Shown in pieces: positions 22,485-34,587 of a stretch of 64,000 nucleotides of DNA. The position numbers and the translations under genes are program-made. This DNA is from Taxillus chinensis (taxonomy: Eukaryota > Streptophyta > Magnoliopsida > Santalales > Loranthaceae), in NCBI GenBank assembly GCA_023512835.1, contig CM042090.1, positions 54,485,365 to 54,549,364 of the forward strand, read 5' to 3'. Numbering within the stretch: the first letter of the stretch is position 1; each line of letters begins with the position of its first letter. The notes below the pieces were generated by a model. That model had not been told where the DNA came from. It saw nothing but the letters and a program-made list of their open reading frames with translations, and did no database searches.

Positions 22485-23181
22485 CTATGATCCTGTGTCT
22501 TTGCATCTCCTGGGACCGCTTACAACAACACCGAGGGTCCCTCGCCCCTCGCTGGTCACCATTTGTAACCTCATTGCTGCCAACCGACCCATCATCTCCC
22601 ATTCCTTAATGGCACAATGGGCCACCACGGCCCTGCTCTTCCTACTCAGAGCATCCGCCACCACATTACCCTTCCCAGGGGTATACATCATATCAAACCG
22701 AAATCATTGCGGGTACTCCACCCACCGCCTCTGCCTAAGGTTCAAGTCTCGTTGAGAGAAGATATCTGCAAGCTCTTGTGGTCCGTATACACCACAAACT
22801 TCTCCCCAAGGAGATAATGCTGCCCACTTTTAAGTGCAAAGATCACTGCAGCCAACTCCAAATCATGCGTGGGATAGCTCTGCTCATGTGGTCTCAACTG
22901 CCTGAACCCATAAGCAATCACCTCGCGTCTGCATCAACACACAACCAAGTCCCACCCCGGAAGCATCACAATACACCTCGAAAGGCACACCCTCCTGTGG
23001 AAGAATCAAGATAGGTCTTGAGGTCAATCGTGCCTTCAACTCCATGAAAGCACTCTCACACGTATCAGACCAAATGAAAGGAACTCCCTTCCTAGTCAAG
23101 TGTGTCATAGGAGCTGCCAACCGGGAAAAATCCTCCACGAACCTCCGATAATAGCCTGCCAAACCAAGGAAGCTACGAATC
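22485..23181 (-). pseudogene. Element E RNase H region
   Basis: Reading leftwards, [20 protein letters not shown] (about 23170-23110) is the connection to RNase [17 protein letters not shown] (about 22985-22935) holds the first catalytic Asp, and MMYTPGKGNVVADALSRKSR (22691-22632) is the C-terminal RNase H block. A frameshift lies near 22890. RNase H would remove the RNA strand during reverse transcription. Confidence 0.82.
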
Positions 23182-23923
23182 TCAAACACATTCGTGGGCC
23201 TCTTCCACGACATGATGCCTCAATCTTCTCGGGATCCACCGTGATACCCTCCGAAGATACCACATGCCCCAAGAAGTGCACTGTTGCAACCAGAAGTCAC
23301 ATTTTGTGAACTTCGCATACAACCGATGCTCTCGCAAGGTCTCGAACACAACCTGCAAATGCTCCTCATGCTCCCTCTTGGTCGCCGAATAGACCAAAAT
23401 ATCATCGATGAACACCACAACGAACATATCTAAAAATGGAGCAAACACCTGGTTCATCAATCCCATAAACACTTCTTGGAGCATTCGTGAGCCCAAACGG
23501 CATCACAAGCCACTCATAATGCCCATAGCGACAACTGAATGCGGTCTTTGGGATATCTGCCTCCCTAACCCTCAATTGATGGTATCCAGATCTCAAGTCT
23601 ATCTTGGAAAACCATCTTGCACCTCGAAACTGATCAAACAGGTCGTCGATCCTCGGCAATGGATACCTGTTCTTCACAGTCACCTGGTTCAGCTTCCGGT
23701 AGTCTATACATAGCCGAAGTGAACCATCCGCCTTCTTGGCGAACAACACTGGAGCGCCCCACGGTGAGCTACTCCGCCTGATAAAGCCTCGCGCCAATAG
23801 GTCATCTATTTGTCTCTTGAGCTCTCTAAGCTCTGTCGGTGCCATCCTTGAGGCCGCTAACCTGATCGGTGTTGTCCCTGGCAACAAGTCGATCGAAAAC
23901 TCTACCTCCCTCACGGGTGGCAA
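23182..23923 (-). pseudogene. Element E reverse transcriptase, one frameshift
   Basis: The 23923-23402 reading gives [50 protein letters not shown] and [12 protein letters not shown]. After a frame change near 23470 the catalytic block [20 protein letters not shown] (about 23410-23360) follows. All catalytic Asp residues are present. The frame change and another near 23280 prevent a continuous product. Confidence 0.87.
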
Positions 23924-24449
23924 CCGACCAAGTCCTCGGGAAACACATCCGGGAACCGATCTACAATGGGTGGCAAAACAGCCTTCCCCTCTCTCCTCCT
24001 GTCAACCAATGTCAAGTCGGCTAACCGGTGGGTCACATCACCCCACCCATGCCTCAATGGTCCCAACCTGCATGCCTCCTCAGTCCACTCACCCACAAAG
24101 ACACCCCGCGTGCCCCCTGGTGTGAGGAACGTCACACGCCGTCGAAAACAATCAATCTTGGCCTCCACGGAGACCAACCAGTCCATACCCAGGATAACAT
24201 CGAAATCATCTAACTCCATGATATACAAATCACACAACAGGTTAACACCCCCAAGTGTTACCTGACAAGCACGACAGATACTCTCAAGTATCACAATTCC
24301 ACCCAAAGGTGAAGCAACCATCAGAGACTGACTCACTGTCTCCTGGTCTAACTCTAATCCAACCACCGTAGCATACGAAATAAAAGAATGGGTAGCACCG
24401 GTATCAATCAAAACCGAACAAATAGTATGAGAAATGATGATGGTACCTC
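23924..24449 (-). pseudogene. Element E aspartic protease region
   Basis: ICSVLIDTGATHSFISYATV (about 24420-24365) holds the intact D-T-G protease active site. FDVILGMDWL (about 24195-24165) is the second conserved block. The open frame spans 24456-23911 without a stop, so this domain itself is readable, unlike its neighbours. It would process Gag-Pol in the particle. Confidence 0.8.
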
Positions 24450-25846
24450 TCACCACCGAAGGTCCTGCTCTGCCTCATCCACCTGGTGGAACCTCTGCCT
24501 CTCCTGGGTGAGGGCAAAAGTCCTCCCTCGTGGTCCACTGCCACTAGCCTGGCCCATTGGGGCCTTGCCCCGCTGATCAACATGACCCTGAGCCTCCCGC
24601 TGAGGCTGCTGCACCGCAGGTCGCATCTGCGTGCTCTGTGCCGGCGGCACTGACCTCTGAGATGGAGCCCCACTCCTCTGTCCCTGATCTCTCGGACGAG
24701 GGCCTACACTACTGGTTGAGCTAAGGGTAACACATTCCCTAGCTCCATGTCCCACCTTCCCACATCGGAAGCATGTCATCTTTTTCCTTGGGCAGTCTCT
24801 CGAGACATGCCCGGTCAAACCACAACTCCAACAGGTACCTGGCCTCCTGCTGGCTGAACTCTCACGGGGTCCCACCGCCTGGCTAGAAACCCTCTGCACC
24901 TGCCTCCTCTCAGGCCGAGCGGCACCGCTCTCCCCCACTCTGCCTCTTCTTGCTCGGACTGCCGAACCGCCCGGCCTCCGAGCTCTCGCCCGATCCCGAC
25001 CTCGCTCAATAATGATCGCCTTGTCGACCGCCTCCCGGTAGCTGGTCAACCGCATCGGTTCCAGTTTGTCTTTTCAAAGATGGCCTCAAGCCCTGAATGA
25101 AGTCCTGCGTCTTCCGGCCTTCCTTTTCCCAAGACTCCAGAGCAAACCGCCCCAAATCTGTGAAGGCTTGCACATACTCACCCACAGTCATGCTACCCTG
25201 CACAAGCTCATAATACTCTCTACGTCGAGTATACTGCAACGAGCTGGGAAAATACTCCCCAAAGAAGCGCTCAACAAACTCTCTCCAGCTCATCCGATCG
25301 CCATGGACAGCTCTAGTGGATTCCCACCACCTGCGTGGGATACCCAACGGATAGTGCGTCGCCACGCGCACCCGCTCCTCATCTGGCACCCCAATCATCT
25401 CAAAGATGTCCTCTCGTCCATCTAATCCAGGTCCTCGGCTACCTCAGGCCGTGAACCATCCTCAAAAGTCCTGGGTGCATGTTTCAAAAACGTGCAGCCC
25501 AATCCACTCCTCGTCGTGCTGGCTCTATCACGACCTCCTGTTGGTGCACATCCTGCACCACCCTCGCCTCCTGTCGCCGAGGCCGTAGTGGGCCGCGAGG
25601 CCGTAGTGGCTGCCGAGGCTCTTTGTTGCCTCTTTAGCTCATCCACCTCTCTAGCCATATCCCTCATCGAGCCCTGCATACCCTGCATGGCCTCCTGCAA
25701 CCGAATCAATACCCGAGCCAAATCAGGTCCCACAACGGGAGCCGACGATCTCTCGCTGCGGGCTCTGCTGCCCCCTGGTGCCCCGACTCTATCGTGGGCT
25801 CCTCTGCCGGGCCTTGGCCTCGGACGGCTCTCCTCGGTGGTGCCAT
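24450..25846 (-). pseudogene. Element E gag with two zinc knuckles
   Basis: The likely start is ATG 25846 (MAPPRRAVRGQGPAEEP). A coiled-coil segment (LIRLQEAMQGMQGSMRD, about 25710-25660), the capsid core (RWWESTRAVHGDRMSWREF, about 25335-25280) and two CX2CX4HX4C zinc knuckles (CWSCGLTGHVSRDC and CFRCGKVGHGAREC, about 24840-24735) follow in order. Arg-rich sequence flanks the knuckles. Frame changes near 25720, 25410 and 25040 break it. Confidence 0.82.
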
Positions 25847-26310
25847 CACACCGGCCACAATAACAAACAACAAACGATCAATAAGACAAACAGCCATCAA
25901 AGGCACAACCGACTTGTAGGTTCTCACCACACGACCCGTAGGTCCATACCATGCATATAGCATCGTGTCCCCCATCAGGGTACACCACATGACCCGTAGG
26001 TCCACAACCATGCATATAGCATCGTGTCACCCCATAGGGTACACCACATCCAATCCTGGCTCTCACGGCCACGTGCCATCCCTGGCACCACATACGAGCA
26101 CATCACACACAAAGACAATCTAGTGCCCTATATGCACACAATCATACCACTAGCAATGCACCCTATGTATGCTCCTAGGATGATCTAACTGACACCAACA
26201 TAACCTAGAATACCTATAAGGACTGCGTTGATCAGGCGCCCTCCTTATAGTTTTCCAAGTCACATGGAATCAATTAACCACCCCTCACTAACCTAGGTCC
26301 GCTAGACCAT
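25847..26310 (-). other. Element E leader with a 58-bp duplication
   Basis: Non-coding leader between primer site and gag. A unit with ACCCGTAGGTCCA and ATGCATATAGCATCGTGTC is present twice, 58 bases apart (starts 25934 and 25992). Confidence 0.6.
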
Positions 26311-26322
26311 GCTCTGATACCA
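26311..26322 (-). other. Element E primer-binding site
   Basis: On the minus strand this reads TGGTATCAGAGC, an exact match to the initiator-Met tRNA primer site. It lies three bases inside the right LTR (26326). Confidence 0.9.
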
Positions 26323-26325
26323 ACT

Positions 26326-28583
26326 TGTCACGTCCCCGAATTCCAGGGAACCCGAAACCGGGTACATGACTTCCCCTTGCCCGCACCCGAAAGGTCAAGG
26401 GGTTGGTGACTAGCACCAAAAGAGATTACACCGCGGGTGCTGTCTCAAATCTGCAACCCTGTACAGTCATACATCAAAGGTAATCCTGTACTTTCCCATA
26501 TATCATCATGCATACAAAGAATCAAACAGTCATACAGACATCACATCATACAGTATGCAAATACAACTGTCCACGGACCCATGTCCGGGATATCACATAA
26601 AACAATACAGAATATAACTGTATCATACATCAGAGTAGGGGGCGTCCTCCTGGAAGAAAGTCCTCCACTAGTCTCGGGTCACACCTGAAAAGGGTAAACA
26701 ACAAGTAGGGGTGAGCGACAAGCTCAGTAGGTGACCCTAACACTCCACATCATGCAACACATATAAGTCTATACTATATGCTTAGTGTACTCGTGCACCG
26801 TGTAGTGTGCACAATCATCAGGACTCAGCCTGCAACAAACATCAGGACAACTTGTCCACGATCCTCCATGGGATCCCAGCTCAGGGCACTCAGCCCTAGC
26901 TCCACGAGCTCAACGGCTCAACTCAGGCCTTAGCCTGTCCACGCGCAATATGCCCGGCCACGGTCGCCACACAGGCCTGCCATCGGTGCATATGCCTGCC
27001 ACGTCAACCACATAGCACCATCGGTGCATCACGGTGAGAACCCAAACAAGTCACGGAGTCCATGCCCCAATACCTCACACCAACATACTAACATTAGTAT
27101 GGCATGTCATTCTCAACATTTCCTTTGGAATTGTAGCCAGTCTTCACAAGTAAATCCTCAATCCTTGATTTATGAAGGAAGTACCCATAGCAGCTATTTT
27201 CTTGAAATCAAAAGTCCCGGCATTGGGTTCCCATAGCATAAATAAGATAATCTGATTTTTGGGGATTTTTCTGAGACGTCTAACCCCACTTTCCAAAAAT
27301 TCACCACTACGAACTTTTGGATTTTTCCGAAATTTTACACTAAAACCCAATTTTCACATTTTGAAATAGTGGGAATTGATTTTTCTAGTATTTTTCTTTG
27401 AATCCAAATGGGGGGTATTTCGTTATTTACATTGTAACTTACGTATAATACTTAAATGTGTAGATGGGTATAGGTTGCAATGTAAATAGGTCCAGTCCAG
27501 TCAAACTGTATTTCGAATCTGCCAGTGAAACTACATTTTCAAATCTGCATTTCGAATCTGCATTTCGAATCTGTATTTTCGAATCTCTTTTCGGACTGCC
27601 TTCGACTCTCGAACCTACACTCGAACTACCTTCGAAAACTACCTTCGAAGTACCCATGAACTGCCTTCGAAACTCCCTTCGAAGTACCTTCGAACCTTCG
27701 AAACGACACTCGAAAATTTCACATTCGACACTCGAAATTACACTACATCGAACCTACCTTGAACCTTCGAACCTTCGAAGCCGCACATTCGAAATTTTCA
27801 ATTTCCATCGATCTCATCGGTTCGTTCTCTACCCAGTTCTGACGATTCTTGTTCATCATCGTTTTTCACCTGTTTCTCGTCTGGATTCAACCCGAAATCT
27901 CATAAAACTCATACCTAATACTATATATTAGGTTTTAAATCACGTCTTACCCCTCAGAATGCATTTAAATACAAGATTCAACCCAAAATTGGTTTTTCCC
28001 CAAATTCTAGGGTTCAATACGAATTTACATAATTTCATCAAATTCTTACATGTTAATCCAAAAAAACAGCAAGAAAAGGGTGAAGAATCAATGGAACACC
28101 TACCTGGAATGATTCTTGATGCTTGAACGAGCTCAAAACGCCCCAAATCGCCAAGGCCTCCAAGCTTCCTTCTCTCTTTCTCTCTAAGCTCTCCAACGCA
28201 GAAACTTGAAACGCTGAAACGTAACGTGGAAGCTCTCTTTCCCCTATTTATATTTTTGCCAGTCAACTGACCTAGTCAACCATTGACCCAGTCAATAATT
28301 AACCTCCAAGGTCCCGAACTCCAAATTGAGTCAAACTACAGTCAAAACGCTCGAAATGACGAGCACAATACTACACAGATATTAGTACACCCAAATGACC
28401 GCTCAAACACAAAGTCAACCAATAGACCCCGAAAAGTCAACAATCGGGTCAAACGGGGCCCCGACTCGGAATCGGGCCCAAGTACAGTCAAAATGCTCAC
28501 ATCGACGGCTACACTACCGTCCAGATAGTTACATTCCCATAGAATGACTATCTCTCAAAACTACCCAAATACGAGTCTTTACA
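26326..28583 (-). repeat. Element E 5' LTR (right end)
   Basis: This 2258-bp copy matches 18581-20810, including the TTCGAA-rich short-repeat block (about 27505-27800). It ends TTTACA just before CTCAC. Confidence 0.92.
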
Positions 28584-28588
28584 CTCAC

Positions 28589-29058
28589 AAACGCACTTAT
28601 GGTTTGCAAACCCAAGACATTGAGCTCCACATCCACAACACTTAAGACAGAGAGGATTCCGAGGAACAGTAAATGTGCACATAGTCCGGAACAACAAGTT
28701 CCAAGACTGTCTCTCAAAGATGTGTTATATATATATATAATGTAAACCTTGTACAAAAAAAAAAAAGGAGTGAATGCGAAAATGTATAAGAGCTCAAGTA
28801 GATCATAGAGGCTAATGTGTGAGTACATTGTAAATAGAGTTTTATAGAGTTCTTAAGTAGATCAAAAAGCTCTTCAAGTTTTAATCGGCTTCCATTTTGT
28901 TGTACTTATCACTGTGATAATAAAACAAAATACTTCCACTATCTGGTTATCTTCCGCATTGATTCTATCTCTTAACCAGATAGGTGTTGTGCCAAAGAGT
29001 TAGACAAGAGTTTCAATAAGAGCCTATTCACCCCCCTCTAGGCTCCAAGGGACCAATA
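28589..29058 (+). repeat. Element B 5' LTR, right part
   Basis: It continues the LTR that stops at 18580, following the duplicated CTCAC. It includes the TATATATATATA tract (about 28725-28738) and the end GGCTCCAAGGGACCAATA, matching the end of the 3' LTR at 62629. Confidence 0.88.
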
Positions 29059-29060
29059 AG

Positions 29061-29072
29061 TGGTATCAGAGT
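29061..29072 (+). other. Element B primer-binding site
   Basis: TGGTATCAGAGT begins two bases after the LTR and matches the initiator-Met tRNA site except for its last base. Confidence 0.85.
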
Positions 29073-29098
29073 GAGTTCTATCTGCTCAAAGTAGAGAT

Positions 29099-29101
<3 letters not shown>

Positions 29102-29157
<56 letters not shown>
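29102..29157. repeat. (CT)n microsatellite in the element B leader
   Basis: About 28 CT units lie directly before the gag ATG (29161). Element C has only CTCTTTTACTC at this place (44600-44612), so the tract expanded in this copy. Confidence 0.95.
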
Positions 29158-29161
<4 letters not shown>

Positions 29162-31326
29162 ATGGCCGAAGAAAGCAGTATGCTATTCAACACTCGCCTG
29201 AACTTCGGAGGTGCACAAGAGTCCCTCCCTAATCGAAGCAGCAGTGAAAATGTCGATCCACCTCAACCTCTGTGTTGCCCGTTGCTCTCAACCACGGAGT
29301 TCTGGTTTCACTCTGACCAAACCGCCAAAGTTCACACCTGAGCTTTTCTCCCAGTGGAAAGCTCGCATGAGAATGTTCATGGTCTGCTATGATCATCTCA
29401 TGTGGCCATGTCTTCATCAGAAGATACCCACTCCGATGATGATCAGGGAACATGGAGTTAGAAGGCCAAAGACCGATGCTGAACTCACCATTGATGAAAC
29501 AGCCTGGCAGTGTGCTAACGAAAAGGCTCTGGCATATGTTACATCGTCTTTGGACTTCGAAGCTTTCACAGACATCTAGGGGTGCATAACAGCGAAAGCT
29601 ATCTGGGATAAACTAACAATCCTCCATGAGGGAAGTCAGTCCCAAATGCAGAATGTCATTTGTACTCTCAGGCAGATTTTTGAGAGTTTCAATCACAAAC
29701 TTGGCGAATCCCTCGAGAGCATCTATCAGAGATTCGGCAAGCTCATCCTTGAGCTAAAAACTATCAATTAGCACTACTATCAATCTCAAATCAATGACAA
29801 GTTTTTCCGCTCACTTTCGGATCGCTACTACTCCAAGCAACTCCAGATGCAAGCCGACAAGAACTAGCAGCATGTTCCCCTTGAAGAACTATACGGAGAG
29901 CTCTGGACTCACGAGGTCAGGTTCAAATACTCTGACCGAGATGAGAAAATAGCTCGGAAAGAAAAGGGGGTAGCTTTCAAAGCTACGGAATGTCTCAGCA
30001 TACTGAGGAATGATGATTCGGAAGAGTTAGAGAACTCTGTCTCTGATGCTGAAGAAGAAATAGCTCTTCTGGTCAAATCCTTTGAGCGATTCCTATAGAA
30101 AAGTAGAAAAAGATTCAGAAGAGGCTCCTCATCATTATTCCAAAGGAAGGAGTGATCAGAGTCTAGTTCCCATGAATGCAATAACTGTGGGAAACCTAGT
30201 CACTGGGCCAAGGATTATAAATTCAAATCTAAGATGGTTGAGAAAAGTGACAAGGTTACTCCTTGATGCTCCACCTCAGACAACAGCAAGAACAAGAGGA
30301 AGGCATTCGTCACCAAGTACGTAAGTGGCTCGGAAGAAGAGGAGGAATCCTTGGATGATGAACCAACTCCAAAGCCGAACGTCTGCCTCATGGCAAATAC
30401 TGAGGTACCTTCTATTTTTGAGCTCATGAGTAAATTATAATCTCTTATTACTGAACGTGATTATGAAAATAATGAGAGACTAATAATTACTCAAATGTAC
30501 AAAGATATGGAAGGTTAGAATAAATGTCTTGAAATTACTGTTGCTAGACTTGAAAAAGACAAAACTGACATCAAGGGTAAAGAGGCTTGGTATCATGATC
30601 TAAGACTCGAGAATGAATTGGAATAGGAAAAGGAAATAAATCGTAAGTGGCTAAAATCCGGGGAAATAGCCTATACATTTAGGACTGGTCCGGATGACAT
30701 CCAAGTTAAACCTGGCCTAGGCTTCGAACCATCAACCTCCACACAAGCTATTGAGTGTCCTCCGGATTTCATTCTGAAACTAACCAACCTTTATCCTATT
30801 AGTACATCTAAACCGCTGGATGGTTTCATTTCAGGTGGCACCATAGTCTATAATTGTGGAACTGAGGCTGTTACTGCTGTTCCTGAAGCAGTAGCACCCG
30901 TAACTAACGATGAAGGGAAGGTTGCTGCAATTAAAGCCAAAACTGTAGCACCCAGAAAGAAAGGAAAGGCTAAGGCTAGCGCATCTAGGGCTAAGAGCAC
31001 GTCACCCATTCGCAAAGGTATAGGCCATAGGGAACAGAGTAGAAAATTTGTAAAACATGAGAAACCTGTATCCCCTGTTTATGCTCCGCATCATAGTGTC
31101 TGTTCCATCTGTAGAGAAATAGGTCATTATCACTATGAATGTTGGAGCTTATCTGATAGCTGGCTTTGTAATCAAATTCGTATTAATAAAGATCAGTTTA
31201 TCAAAAAGGGTTCTTCGAGCAAATCAAAATCTAAATCTCAAAGGAGTCTCTCCCAAGAAAACTCAAGTTAAAAAAGTAGCTAACACTAAAAAAAATAAAG
31301 TTAACCTGGAAAGCTAAAGTTCCTAA

Positions 31327-32136
31327 GAGCATCTCCAATCATTCTAGCTAACTGAAATGAGCTAAAGTCATATTTAGCCTGCTATAGTGCAGTTTTAACT
31401 AATAGTACTCCAATGGTGTATCATGTATTTTTTTGCTTAAAAAATAATTTTCCCAATCTACCCTTTTATTACCTTTCCCAAATCCCTAATACGCAGATGG
31501 GAACACAGACTAACGGGGGTGCTTAGGGCGGAGGGTCGCGCAACAGGGGACGGGGAACGCAAGGGGGGTGGGGGCGTGCGACGGGGAGGGGTGAAACACA
31601 GGGGAGGGGGTGAAGCGCGGGGAGGGGATGGGATTGGGCGATGGGGAGGGGGTGAAGCGCGAGGAGGGGATGGGATCTAGCGACGGGCGACAGGCGACGG
31701 GCGATGGGTGATGGGCGACGGGCGACGGGTGACGGGCGATAGGCGACGGGGAGGGGCGATAGGGAAGGGGTGAAGCGCGGGGGGGGGAGGGAATTAGGGG
31801 ATGGGGAGGGGAGACGCAGAGGGGTGAAGCACGGGGAGGGGGAGGGGAGACGCAGAGGGGCGACGGGGAGGGGGTGAAGCTGGGGAGGGCAGCCGACGGG
31901 GATGGGGGTTGCGTGGAGGATGGGGCTGCGACCTGCGTGGAGGAAGGAGACGGTAGGGAGGGCAATACTGACAAGGGAGAGTATAAGTTGAGTTGGCATG
32001 GACAGCTAAAGCAAAAGCAAAAGCCAAATTTTGCTTTTTGTTTTGCTTTAACTATCCATTTAACTAATGCATTGGAGAAGATTTTTAACTAAATATAGCT
32101 TTAGCTATGACTTTACCTAATGCATTGGAGATGCTC
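31327..32136. mobile_element. Harbinger-type MITE, 810 bp, nested in element B gag
   Basis: TAA flanks both sides (31324-31326 and 32137-32139). The ends are perfect 13-bp inverted repeats GAGCATCTCCAAT, continuing imperfectly (TAGCTAA, AAAGTCATA). TAA-type duplications and such ends fit PIF/Harbinger miniature elements. No transposase. Its centre is a long G-rich block (31505-31930). ATGCATTGGAGA occurs both at the right end and about 55 bases inward, so the end may have been duplicated. Confidence 0.85.
31505..31930. repeat. G-rich minisatellite inside the MITE
   Basis: The plus strand consists mainly of short units such as GGGGAGGGG, GGGCGACGGGC and GTGAAGCGCGGGG, with dozens of runs of three or more G. 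The complementary strand is open in two frames (Pro/Ser-rich) only because it has no stop triplets; this is not a gene. The block has strong G-quadruplex potential. Confidence 0.85.
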
Positions 32137-32218
32137 TAATAAAGTTAAATCCGGAACTGTTGACACTACTGCTGTTTCTCCTAACTGCCCGAAACAAGTT
32201 TGGGCACCAAAAGTGTAA

Positions 32219-33893
32219 ACTATTGTCTTGCAGGAGCATCTCTGGATTGTACTACCAGATCACTTGAAGTTAAAGATCAATCAAAGCAAGTGGATCCTCG
32301 ATAGTGGATGCTCCGAACATATGATGGGTGATCAGTCTCTGCTCGTTGATGTTGCTGACAAATGAGGCCCATCCATATCATATGGGGACAATAGCAAAGG
32401 TAAGACTGTGGGGTATGACACTTTAACCAACGGCTGTGTATCAATCACTAAAGTTGCACTAGTCGAAGGTTTGAAGTATAATCTGCTAAGTGTCAGTAAT
32501 TTATGTGACAAAGGATTTACTGTTTCCTTTATGTCCAACACACTGATTAGGGGAAAACTTATCTGGAGATGTTAAGTTATCCAGATTAAGAGATGAGGAC
32601 ATATGCTTCCTCATTAAAGCATCAGATGAAGAAAGTTGGCCATGGCACAAGCGTTGCGCACATTTAAATTTCAAGGCCTTGTCTAAATTAGCGTCGCTTG
32701 ACTTAGTAAATGGTTTGCCCAAACATAAATTCTCCAAAGACTCTGTCTGTAGAGAATGCTAACTCGGCAAGCAGACCAAACACAGCTTTAAGAGCAAATC
32801 AGTTAACTCAATAACTGCTCCGCTATAACTTCTTCACATGGACCTTTGTGGTCCCATTTCTATTGCTTCTCTGGCTAGTGTGAGATATACCCTCGTGGTT
32901 ATCGATGATTTCACCAGGTATACATGGGTAATGTTCCTTAAATCAAAATATCAAACCTTTGAACATCTTGTAGATCTCTTCAACTGGATAAGCAATTCAC
33001 AAGGACTGAGCATTAAGTGCATCAGGAGTGATCATGGTACTGAGTTTGATTTTTCAGATATGAGATCCCATTATTCTGAAAAGGGCATTCAACACGACTT
33101 CTCTGCATCCAGGACTCCACAACAAAATGGAGTTGCTGAGCGTAAGAATCGCACTTTAGTCGAAGCTGGTAGATTTATGTTAGCAGGGGCAAAGCTTCCT
33201 CTCCGTCTATGGGCTGAAGCTATGTCCATTGCATGCTATGTTCAGAACAGAACTCTTATCAATAAGATTACCATGAAAACACCCTACGAGATGTGGAGAG
33301 GCAGGAAGCCATCAATCTCTCATTTCAAAGCCTTTGGGTGTGCTTGCTATGTGTTAAACAACGCTAACGAGGCTCGAAGTAAATTTGAGCCAAAATCCGA
33401 TGATGGAATCTTTGTTGGATACTCGTTGAACAGTAGGGCTTATCGCATTTTCAATAGAAAACGTCTAACGGTTGAAGAATCTATCCATGTTAATTTTGAT
33501 GAATCTAACCTTGGCTGGTCAAGTGTAGGATCTTCAAATCAAATTATGCAGGATCACACGGACTCGATTGACTATTCTCAGTTTAGGCATGTACCTGCTG
33601 CAATACCTGATGAATCACTCAGTACCGGTGAAGCAAGAAATGCTACTGATGATGCTTCATAAGACTCGGACTCAGGACTTCCACTTAACTCCGGAGAATT
33701 TGTCACGAAAACCTATAACTCCGGAGAGCCTTCTAGTCCGTCTGAACCTATTCATACTGAAAGTAACAGTTCCGAAGCAGTTCCAAGTACTTTTGGAACT
33801 GTTCATCATACGGATACAACAGGTCTGGAAGAAGATCAACCAGCTGATGTACAAAATCCACTTGATCTGGCAGAGCTTCAAATCATTCACTAC
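32219..33893 (+). pseudogene. Element B pol, first part: protease and integrase
   Basis: After TAA 32216-32218 the same frame continues (EHLWIVLPDHLKLKI). The protease motif reads LDSGCSEHMMGD (about 32298-32335; normally DSGCSGHM). The pre-integrase zinc region (WHKRCAHLN) and a mostly open integrase core (32838-33662) follow: Asp in HMDLCGPIS, Asp in IRSDHGTEF, Glu in NGVAERKNR. All three catalytic acids are kept. The Ser/Gly/Thr-rich linker to reverse transcriptase is cut at CTAC (33890-33893) by the miniature-element array. Frameshifts lie near 32560 and 32760. Confidence 0.85.
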
Positions 33894-34295
33894 TGTCACG
33901 GGGTCAGGTTTCTTGCGCCTCTCAACCCATTGTGGCACTTAGCTTCTCTATCCACGGTCCGCTAAGTTTAGCCTTTGAGGGTTGAAGCGCACGTAGACTG
34001 GTTTCGCCCTACCACTGGGCTCATCAGGAGAACGGCTCCAGTTTCCGACCAGTTTGTGTAACGATGGCCAAATCCCTTCTTCAACGTCAAGTCCACGACT
34101 AGCGGCGTACTTCCCGCATTTAACCGGGTCGGTACGTCTGAACTCCGAAGGGGCTCCATCAATCTCCGGCACGAATTGCCGTGGAGCCTATCCTGTCCGC
34201 ACTAGCTACGCTTCCCGCTCTGCCCCTCCGCAAGTAGCACGCACCTGAGCCACTTGGGAGACACCCGCCAGCACCTCACTGTTCGGGGCGTGACA
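33894..34295 (-). repeat. Miniature-element LTR 1, type A (402 bp)
   Basis: It begins TGTCACGGGGTCAGG and ends GTTCGGGGCGTGACA on the plus strand. Its partner of the same subtype is 36171-36572 in opposite orientation. TCCTCCCCCAC follows, the polypurine tract read on the minus strand. Confidence 0.88.
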
Positions 34296-34587
34296 TCCTC
34301 CCCCACTTGATTTCGCAACGTCCTCGTTGCGTCAGCGAGTTCGGAGGAACCAAGATCGTTTGGCAACGCGCTCCTCTCGATCGCAGCGCTACTCTATCCC
34401 ATCCTCGGGAACTCCACCATGGCTCGGCGGCCGATGTTGGTGGACGCGATGTGTTCAAGACCCCCTCTTGGTCGACCCCCATCTATTAGGGGCTCCCTCC
34501 CAACTTGGGATCAGGGACCACGCATATCTCTCGCGAGAGTACTTCGGCGAGCATGTGGGTACGGGCCGCAACCGCTCTGATACCACT
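34296..34587 (-). other. Miniature-element internal domain, type A (292 bp)
   Basis: Non-coding. Purine tract at the left edge (minus strand GTGGGGGAGGA) and primer site at the right edge (minus strand TGGTATCAGAGC, near 34574-34585). It is the mirror image of 35881-36170. Confidence 0.85.

Larger units (their letters stand above)
18581..28583 (-). mobile_element. Tekay-type Ty3/gypsy chromovirus E, nested in element B LTR
   Basis: The element is 10,003 bp long with LTRs of 2230 bp (18581-20810) and 2258 bp (26326-28583). CTCAC flanks both sides (18576-18580 and 28584-28588), and joining the flanks restores the copia LTR. Genes run right to left: gag, protease, reverse transcriptase, RNase H, integrase, chromodomain. 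The primer site lies inside the right LTR and the purine tract inside the left LTR, consistent with minus orientation. Integrase C-terminus and chromodomain motifs resemble the Tekay/Del clade. Several frameshifts make it non-autonomous. Confidence 0.93.
29161..32218 (+). pseudogene. Element B gag, many stops, split by a MITE
   Basis: ATG 29161 starts MAEESSMLFNTRLN, the same start as element C. The copia gag domain follows (FTPELFSQWKARMRMFMVCY; about 29330-29395). A first zinc knuckle (CNNCGKPSHWAKD, about 30175-30215) has lost its last Cys to Tyr. A coiled-coil stretch (about 30410-30640) and a second CX2CX4HX4C knuckle (CSICREIGHYHYEC, about 31100-31145) follow, then a basic tail cut by the MITE at 31327. 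The end VWAPKV-TAA (32213-32218) is the same as in C. At least ten in-frame stops show long decay. The gag is unusually large, as in Sireviruses. Confidence 0.82.

Noticed and set aside
26311..26322. tRNA gene fragment
   Set aside because: TGGTATCAGAGC sites here are retrotransposon primer sites next to LTRs, not tRNA genes; no cloverleaf sequence surrounds them.
31510..31999. Long Pro/Ser-rich open frames on the minus strand
   Set aside because: They fall in the G-rich minisatellite of the MITE; the frames are open in two phases at once because the repeat lacks stop triplets.
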